Source of the DNA: an uncultured Prevotella sp.
Lineage (GTDB): Bacteria; Bacteroidota; Bacteroidia; Bacteroidales; Bacteroidaceae
Assembly (NCBI GenBank): GCA_905234845.1
Contig: CAJOIW010000001.1
Coordinates: 30,230-94,229 of the forward strand
DNA length: 64,000 nt
Reading direction: 5' to 3'
In this document: positions 59,502 to 64,000 of the stretch, one piece after another
How positions within the stretch are numbered: position 1 is the stretch's first letter
How the letters are laid out: each line of letters opens with the position of its first letter
Position numbers and translations under genes: made by a program
The notes under the pieces: model-generated
What the model was told of the DNA's origin: nothing
Database searches by the model: none
What the model saw: the letters and a program-made list of their open reading frames with translations, nothing else

Positions 59502-60211
59502 CCCCATCAGATAATATCCGTAACTCTTTAAACACCAAACGACGCTTCCACCGTCATTTTCCGACAAAGGGTATCTCGTTCTACTGGATTCTCTTTGCTT
59601 ATCTTGTCATTGGCTGGTTTTATCCCGTTATCGGTTTTGTGGCACTGGTTTGTATGCTGGGTCCTGTGCTGACCTCTATTTGGCGCGGGCGCTACTGGTG
59701 TGGGCACATTTGTCCTCGGGGAAACATGTACGACCGACTGCTTTCCAAGTATTCACCACATCGTCCGATACCCAAGTTCGTGCGCACTTTTGGCTTCCGA
59801 CTGTTTATGGTGTTTTTCATCTTCACCATGTTTGGTGTGCAATTGTATCTGGGCTGGGGAGACTGGAATGCTATGGGAAAGGTGTTTTGGAATATTATAC
59901 TCCTGACTACCGTTGTCGGAATTATACTTTCTTTTATCTATGCACCGCGCACGTGGTGCTCCTTTTGTCCGATGGGCTCCATTTCTTCGTGGGTAGCTCC
60001 GAAGAAAGTACCCTTTCCCACGAGTTTCAAGCGTATTCACGTGAGCAGTGCCTGCCAGATGAAATGCAAGAGTTGTGCCCGCGTTTGCCCCATGCAACTC
60101 GCACCTTATGAGTGTCGAGGAGAGCAACAGGGCTATCTGCATGCCGACTGTATCAAATGTGGCAAATGCATACAAGCGTGTCCCACGAAAATAATGGAGA
60201 TGAAAAGTTGA
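59498..60211 (+). CDS. Membrane polyferredoxin (NapH/NosR-like 4Fe-4S protein)
   Basis: The 237-residue protein has four membrane helices, two cytoplasmic CxxxCP-type motifs after helices (WCGHICPRG; WCSFCPMGS) and a C-terminal pair of 4Fe-4S sites (CQMKCKSCARVCPMQ and CIKCGKCIQACPTK). This is the NapH/NosR/CcoG-like membrane electron-transfer build. It would pass electrons between the quinone pool and an unidentified partner. No reductase gene is adjacent; a small membrane protein of ECF-S type follows 30 bp later. Confidence 0.88.
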   Translation: MTPSDNIRNSLNTKRRFHRHFPTKGISFYWILFAYLVIGWFYPVIGFVALVCMLGPVLTSIWRGRYWCGHICPRGNMYDRLLSKYSPHRPIPKFVRTFGFRLFMVFFIFTMFGVQLYLGWGDWNAMGKVFWNIILLTTVVGIILSFIYAPRTWCSFCPMGSISSWVAPKKVPFPTSFKRIHVSSACQMKCKSCARVCPMQLAPYECRGEQQGYLHADCIKCGKCIQACPTKIMEMKS

Positions 60212-60241
60212 ATTATATAAATCTTTAAATGTTAGTTTTCT

Positions 60242-60745
60242 ATGGTTACAGACGCAAAACTTTATGCACTAAACTATGACGAGGTAAAAACTTGGATGTG
60301 GGCCGCTGTATTCGTAGCCTGCAATATGATATTGCCTCAAGTGTTCCACCTTATTCCTCAGGGCGGCTTCATCTTTGCGCCCCTGTCGTTTGTGATACTT
60401 GCCGGCTCGTTTAAGCTGGGTTGGAAAACAGGGTTGCTGGCTGCTGTCGCCTCACCTATAGTTAATAATCTTGCTTTTGGTATGCCAGCGTGGGGAGTGT
60501 TGCCGGTGATGACGGTCAAACTCGTTGTGTTGGCGATGGTTGCAGGACTGACTGCACAATATTTTAGGAAGGCTACCCTGCCGATTCTTCTCGGTGTGGT
60601 GATTGTCAGTGAACTGTTGGGTGGCATCGGAGAATGGGCACTCACTGGAGGCATTACCGCCACCGTCGCAGATTTTACCGTTGGCTGGCCTGGTTTGCTG
60701 TTACAGGTTCTTGGAACCTACCTTATTGTTAGAATTGATAATTGA
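60242..60745 (+). CDS. ECF-transporter S-component-like membrane protein
   Basis: The 167-residue protein has about five to six membrane helices with the small-residue-rich pattern of ECF S components (MILPQVFHLIPQGGFIFAPLSFVILAGSFKLGWKTGLLAAVASPIVNNLAFG; GVVIVSELLGGIGEWALTGG). S components bind a vitamin or metal and work with a shared energising module; none is encoded nearby. Substrate unknown. The gene lies between the polyferredoxin and tadA, and the latter begins only 2 bp after its stop. Confidence 0.75.
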   Translation: MVTDAKLYALNYDEVKTWMWAAVFVACNMILPQVFHLIPQGGFIFAPLSFVILAGSFKLGWKTGLLAAVASPIVNNLAFGMPAWGVLPVMTVKLVVLAMVAGLTAQYFRKATLPILLGVVIVSELLGGIGEWALTGGITATVADFTVGWPGLLLQVLGTYLIVRIDN

Positions 60746-60747
60746 GA

Positions 60748-61248
60748 ATGAAAGATGAAGACAAGAGAATAAGGAATTCTCAATTGTCAATTATCGATAG
60801 TCAGTCTCAGGACGGTAGCTCTGATGAGCGGTTTATGCGTATGGCACTGGCAGAGGCAGAACGGGCATGGCAGGCTGGTGAGGTGCCTATTGGTGCAGTC
60901 ATCACCTGTCAAGACCGTGTTATCGCCCGTGCCCACAACCTTACCGAGACTCTCCACGACGTGACGGCACACGCCGAGATGCAGGCCATCACCGCCGCCG
61001 CAGATCAATTGGGTGGAAAATATCTGAACGGCTGCACGCTTTATGTCACGGTTGAGCCGTGTGTGATGTGTGCCGGTGCGCTTGGCTGGTCGCAGATTTC
61101 GCGTATTGTCTATGGCGCACCAGACGAGAAACGCGGCTTTACCCGTTTCGCTCCCGATGCTCTCCATCCTCGATGTGCTGTTACTCAAGGCATTCTCCTT
61201 GATGAGTGTCGCCACCTCGTGCAACAGTTCTTCCACAATAAGCGGTAA
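60748..61248 (+). CDS. tadA: tRNA adenosine(34) deaminase
   Basis: TadA converts A34 to inosine in tRNA-Arg(ACG). The zinc site is HAEMQAI with PCVMCAGAL, and the proton-shuttle Glu lies in HAEM. FMRMALAEAERAWQAGEVPIGAVI is the standard N-terminus. From ATG 60748 the product is 166 residues, with about 25 extra N-terminal residues (SQLSIIDSQSQ) translated from CAATTGTCAATTATC heptamers. The natural start may be ATG 60835, within FMRMAL, or slightly earlier. The TTG at 60742 is less likely. Confidence 0.92.
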   Translation: MKDEDKRIRNSQLSIIDSQSQDGSSDERFMRMALAEAERAWQAGEVPIGAVITCQDRVIARAHNLTETLHDVTAHAEMQAITAAADQLGGKYLNGCTLYVTVEPCVMCAGALGWSQISRIVYGAPDEKRGFTRFAPDALHPRCAVTQGILLDECRHLVQQFFHNKR

Positions 61249-61359
61249 CATTCATAGTGTAATAACTACTTCATAGTATTTGAACTTTGTTCATTTTGTT
61301 AACTATCTGAAGACAAAATCAAATTTTTTTTGTTAGGATTTTTTGTTTCCTACACGAAT

Positions 61360-61532
61360 GAGAGGTATATCTTTCAGAAGTGATAAGTGAGAAATGATAA
61401 GTGAGAAGTGTGGTCGGACTGCGAAAGGTATATGTTTCGGGTGGTAAAACACGGCGTTTGGGAGTGCAAAAGACGGTCTTTCGGAAGGTGAAAGCTTAGC
61501 TCTCGGAAGTGAGAAACATATCTTTCGAAAGT
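61360..61532. repeat. 22-bp-period palindromic array, copy 4
   Basis: Units include 61360 (GAGGTATATCTTTCAG), then 61423, 61445, 61467, 61489 and 61511 (GAAAGGTATATGTTTCGGG, AAAACACGGCGTTTGGG, AAAAGACGGTCTTTCGG, GAAAGCTTAGCTCTCGG, GAAACATATCTTTCG). The order matches the other copies. TTAAATTTTAACA boxes follow at 61681-61708. The 541-bp stretch 61249-61789 contains no gene. Confidence 0.8.
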
Positions 61533-61711
61533 GACGAGTGAAGGATAGCGTGTGAAGAAAATTCTAACCGAATGAGAACCAGTCGGTTGGCAAAGAAGTG
61601 AGAAAAGAACAAAAACGGTGTTTTTTTGTAGTTTTGTAGGAATATTTTGAAACGATGGTCTTTTTGCGTTAGTTTGAAAGTTAAATTTTAACAGTTGAAA
61701 TGTTAAATATT

Positions 61712-61765
61712 AAGGAGTTAAGACTTCAACTTTCCCGAAATAGGAAAGAGTTGTCTTAACTCCTT
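61712..61765. terminator. Large hairpin terminating the coiled-coil lipoprotein gene
   Basis: The perfect arms AAGGAGTTAAGAC and GTCTTAACTCCTT enclose a secondary stem AACTTTCC/GGAAAGAGTT. It lies 25 bp beyond the minus-strand stop. The arms carry the GGAGTTAAG motif seen elsewhere as arrays. Confidence 0.75.
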
Positions 61766-61789
61766 AACTTTTTACTCCTCTTCAACTAT

Positions 61790-62662
61790 TTATTTCACAA
61801 GGACGACGAGATATTTGCTAGTCGACCAGAATAGCTGTGGATTAGTGATGCGGAGCACGTACTGGCGATTGGCATCGGGTTGCAGAGTATAAGAGGAGGC
61901 GGAGTGTTGAGTGAGTATCTTTGCCGACTTGGAGTAGAGTTTAATCTCCTTGTCGGTACGGATGTCGACTTTGGTGAAGTAGTTCTTGTTGAAGTTCGAC
62001 TGCAGTACGTGGCTTCCGTCAAGAATACGTTGCTCCTTGAGTTCTTTCTTTGTGCCGAAGACATACCATGCCGTGTTGAGTTGTTTGTCTTGTGCGTTGA
62101 TGGTCTCGGTTTTTTGTGAGTTTTCGGTTTGTAGATTCGACACATTGGTGTTAAGGTCGGTGATGGTTTTGTCGAGCTCGGCGATGTGGATATCCTTAGC
62201 TTCAAGCTGTGCACGAAGGTTTTGCAGCTCTTTGTCTTTTTCGGCGAGTTGCTGAGTGAAGTTGGCGATGGTGTTTTCGAGCGTCTGCTTAATCTGGTCG
62301 CCTTTGAACGTGCTCTCACGTAACTGCTGTTGCAGCTTGCCGATAAGTTCTTTGTTGCGCTTCATGGTCGTAGTGATGAATTGGATGTTTTCCATAAGCT
62401 GTTGTTTCTTGTCAGCATTCTCTCCACTTTCGGCTAATGTGACGCGGTTCTCGGCCTCATTGATTTCGCGGAAACCGTCTTGTATTTGGTTGAGGGTTTC
62501 CATCATGTCGTTGATTTCGTTATCTTTTTGGGCTATAATACGCTGCAGCGAGTCGTTTGCCCTAAGCGCATTATTGTCGGCCTGCGGGGCTTGGCGCTCT
62601 TCTTTACAACCTGTGACAGCCAAGGCTATCAGCCCGGCGAAAACAATTAATAGCTTTTTCAT
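61790..62662 (-). CDS. Coiled-coil lipoprotein, possibly Cbp1-family collagen-binding adhesin
   Basis: The 290-residue protein has a lipoprotein signal (IALAVTGCKEE). A long coiled coil spans about 30-190 (heptads such as IGKLQQQLRESTFKGDQIKQTLEN; LAEKDKELQNLRAQLEAKDIHIAELDKTI). A C-terminal globular region begins near AWYVFGTKKELKEQ, with GSHVLQSNFNKNYFTKVDI. This layout resembles proteins named Cbp1-family collagen-binding glycoprotein adhesin in Bacteroidales; the binding function here is unproven. It starts 3 bp after the rsmI stop, so the two form one transcript. Confidence 0.75.
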   Translation of the reverse strand: MKKLLIVFAGLIALAVTGCKEERQAPQADNNALRANDSLQRIIAQKDNEINDMMETLNQIQDGFREINEAENRVTLAESGENADKKQQLMENIQFITTTMKRNKELIGKLQQQLRESTFKGDQIKQTLENTIANFTQQLAEKDKELQNLRAQLEAKDIHIAELDKTITDLNTNVSNLQTENSQKTETINAQDKQLNTAWYVFGTKKELKEQRILDGSHVLQSNFNKNYFTKVDIRTDKEIKLYSKSAKILTQHSASSYTLQPDANRQYVLRITNPQLFWSTSKYLVVLVK

Positions 62663-62665
62663 TTC

Positions 62666-63358
62666 TTAGTCTTTTAATTTTTTTTGTTTTACTTTTCCAG
62701 CTACGACAATGACAATCTCGCCACGTGGCGGAGCTGCGTTGAAGTGTGTTGCAAGCTCGTTGAGAGTGCCTCTCAGGGTTTCTTCGTGGAGCTTTGAGAT
62801 TTCGCGGCTGACGCTTGCCGGGCGGTCACCGCCAAGCACGTCGGCCAGTTGCTGTAGAGTCTTGAGCAGCCTGTGGGGCGACTCGTAGAATACCATCGTG
62901 CGCGTCTCCTCGCGCAGCGATTCAAGATGGGTTTGCCTGCCTTTTTTCTGTGGCAGGAATCCCTCGAAGCAAAAACGATCGCATGGCAGTCCGGAGTTGA
63001 CCAAGGCTGGAATGCAAGCCGTAGGACCAGGAAGCGTCTGCACGGTTATCCCGTTTCGTGCAGCCTCGCGGGCCAAAAGGAAGCCAGGGTCGCTGATGCC
63101 TGGTGTGCCAGCATCGCTGATGAGTGCAACGTTCTGCCCGCCTTTCAGTCGTTCGACGATGCTGGCAGCCGTGCCGTGTTCGTTGAATTTATGGTGCGAC
63201 ATCATGCGCCCCTCTATGCCGTGATGCTTTAGTAGCCGACCGCTCGTCCGCGTGTCCTCAGCCAGGATGAGGTCGGCTTCACGTAACGTACGTATGGCAC
63301 GTAATGTCATGTCTTCCATATTGCCCACCGGAGTGGGTACGATATACAGAGTGCCCAT
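62666..63358 (-). CDS. rsmI: 16S rRNA (cytidine(1402)-2'-O)-methyltransferase
   Basis: RsmI methylates the 2'-O of C1402 in the ribosomal P site. The 230-residue protein has the tetrapyrrole-methylase-like fold with GTLYIVPTPVGNMEDMTLRAIRTLREADLILAEDTRTSGRLLKHHGI, NVALISDAGTPGISDPGFLL, PGPTACIPALVNSGLPCDRFCFEGFLP and MVFYESPHRL. The start is ATG 63358 (MGTLYIV) rather than the earlier ATG at 63370, which overlaps the promoter box at 63375-63368. Confidence 0.95.
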   Translation of the reverse strand: MGTLYIVPTPVGNMEDMTLRAIRTLREADLILAEDTRTSGRLLKHHGIEGRMMSHHKFNEHGTAASIVERLKGGQNVALISDAGTPGISDPGFLLAREAARNGITVQTLPGPTACIPALVNSGLPCDRFCFEGFLPQKKGRQTHLESLREETRTMVFYESPHRLLKTLQQLADVLGGDRPASVSREISKLHEETLRGTLNELATHFNAAPPRGEIVIVVAGKVKQKKLKD

Positions 63359-63367
63359 AATCGAGGG

Positions 63368-63375
63368 CAAATATA
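63368..63375 (-). promoter_or_regulatory. Promoter of rsmI
   Basis: TATATTTG on the minus strand with TTTG exactly 19 bp upstream, an ideal Bacteroidetes promoter. The leader would be very short. Confidence 0.75.
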
Positions 63376-63437
63376 ACTATTTATTCAACACGGACAAAAA
63401 ATATCATGAATAATTTGCAATTTTTAAAACGTATTTG

Positions 63438-63445
63438 TAATTTTG
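63438..63445 (+). promoter_or_regulatory. Promoter of tdk
   Basis: TAATTTTG matches the -7 box and lies 62 bp before the tdk ATG. Confidence 0.6.
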
Positions 63446-63506
63446 CGGACACAATGACATGTTTTTTTGCATAATAATACATAATAAGATAAGTGCATAG
63501 TATTTT

Positions 63507-64000
63507 ATGATGACTAATACGTTTGCAGGGGAATCGCAGCGTCCCGGACGAATAGAAGTGGTGTGTGGCTCGATGTTCTCGGGCAAGACAGAGGAGCTCA
63601 TTCGGAGAATGAAACGGGCTAAGTTTGCCAAACAGCGCGTGGAGATTTTCAAGCCGTCAATCGATGTCCGCTATTCAGAGGCCGATGTGGTGAGCCACGA
63701 CCAGAATGCCATTCAGTCGACCCCCATCGACTCCTCAGCGGCAATTTTGTTGCTGTCATCAGAAATCGATGTGGTGGGTATTGACGAGGCACAGTTTTTT
63801 GACGAGGGTTTGGTTGATGTGTGCAACGAGCTGGCTAATCGTGGCGTGCGTGTCATTGTGGCAGGACTTGACATGGACTTTCGTGGTGTTCCCTTCGGTC
63901 CTATGCCTGGGCTGTGTGCCATTGCCGATGATGTGACTAAAGTGCATGCCATCTGTGTGAAATGCGGAAATCTGGCTTATTTGAGCCATCGGCTTGTGGA
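63507..64000 (+). CDS. tdk: Thymidine kinase (5' part, runs off the window)
   Basis: The frame from ATG 63507 is open to the right edge (164 codons). It shows the thymidine kinase P-loop as [21 protein letters not shown], the catalytic [20 protein letters not shown] region, [18 protein letters not shown] (substrate lasso region) and the first half of the zinc site, CVKCG. It phosphorylates thymidine for salvage. The N-terminal residues before RIEVVCG are not conserved, so the exact start (63507 or the next codon) is uncertain. The last part, including the second zinc CxxC, is outside the window. Confidence 0.93.
   Translation, partial: MMTNTFAGESQRPGRIEVVCGSMFSGKTEELIRRMKRAKFAKQRVEIFKPSIDVRYSEADVVSHDQNAIQSTPIDSSAAILLLSSEIDVVGIDEAQFFDEGLVDVCNELANRGVRVIVAGLDMDFRGVPFGPMPGLCAIADDVTKVHAICVKCGNLAYLSHRLV

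Noticed and set aside
1..64000. tRNA or rRNA genes
   Set aside because: I saw no cloverleaf-like stretches with a TTCGANTC arm and no rRNA-like sequence in the gaps; a tRNA scan would be needed to be sure.

Overview
The window looks like chromosome from a Bacteroidales bacterium, most likely Prevotellaceae (inference from content; no taxonomic search was possible). Three things point there: nearly every credible promoter has a TAnnTTTG -7 box with a TTTG-like element about 19-21 bp upstream; the order DUF1599 - BT_3928-like protein - tpiA - SPOR - folE is typical of the group; and the family set (DUF3098, DUF4834, imelysin-DHOR, TonB-type barrels with PAS-LuxR regulators) fits. Genes lie on both strands in short operons. 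I see no rRNA, tRNA or CRISPR array.

Layout. 0-7 kb: end of a leucine-rich-repeat protein, a degenerate WecA-like membrane protein, exonuclease III, lipoproteins and the DUF1599/tpiA/SPOR/folE operon. 7-16 kb: a CCA-adding-type nucleotidyltransferase carrying an in-frame DUF559 endonuclease element, then an RND efflux operon (adaptor, pump, outer-membrane channel). 16-22.4 kb: LpxA-like acyltransferase, radical SAM protein, ftsX-DUF3098-uppP-truB-queA-folK. 22.4-29 kb: two regulator plus outer-membrane-barrel units (PAS-LuxR with a TonB-type receptor; a ToxR-like membrane regulator with a second barrel). 29.5-37.6 kb: a hemerythrin-LuxR regulator divergent from porin, imelysin, di-heme oxidoreductase and CcsBA, which reads as an iron/heme redox cluster. 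37.7-49.9 kb: housekeeping (secreted endonuclease/phosphatase, threonine aldolase, rpsO, typA, M15 peptidase, trxA, dnaE, psd, pssA, DUF4834). 49.9-57.4 kb: an AT-rich accessory island with an unclassified reverse transcriptase, a 1375-residue GHKL ATPase with a C-terminal DUF3883 domain, a frameshifted third gene and an AlbA_2 remnant. 57.5-64 kb: pyrH, birA, a DNPH1-like hydrolase, a polyferredoxin, an ECF-like membrane protein, tadA, a coiled-coil lipoprotein, rsmI and the start of tdk.

Two candidate systems stand out. The first is the RT + GHKL/DUF3883 + third-gene island, which has the look of an anti-phage module. The second is a palindromic mobile-element population: a DUF559 nuclease ORF bounded by 34-bp inverted repeats sits in frame inside cca, and solitary copies of the same 34-bp end sit in frame inside a radical SAM gene and folK. 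Related GC-rich palindromes sit in frame in truB, a porin and ccsBA.

The intergenic DNA is also organised. There is a five-unit, 22-bp-period palindromic array present at four loci in conserved unit order; a roughly 75-90 bp hairpin module bracketed by duplicated -7 promoter boxes at four loci; CAATTRT heptamers upstream of promoters; and GGAGTTAAG arrays.
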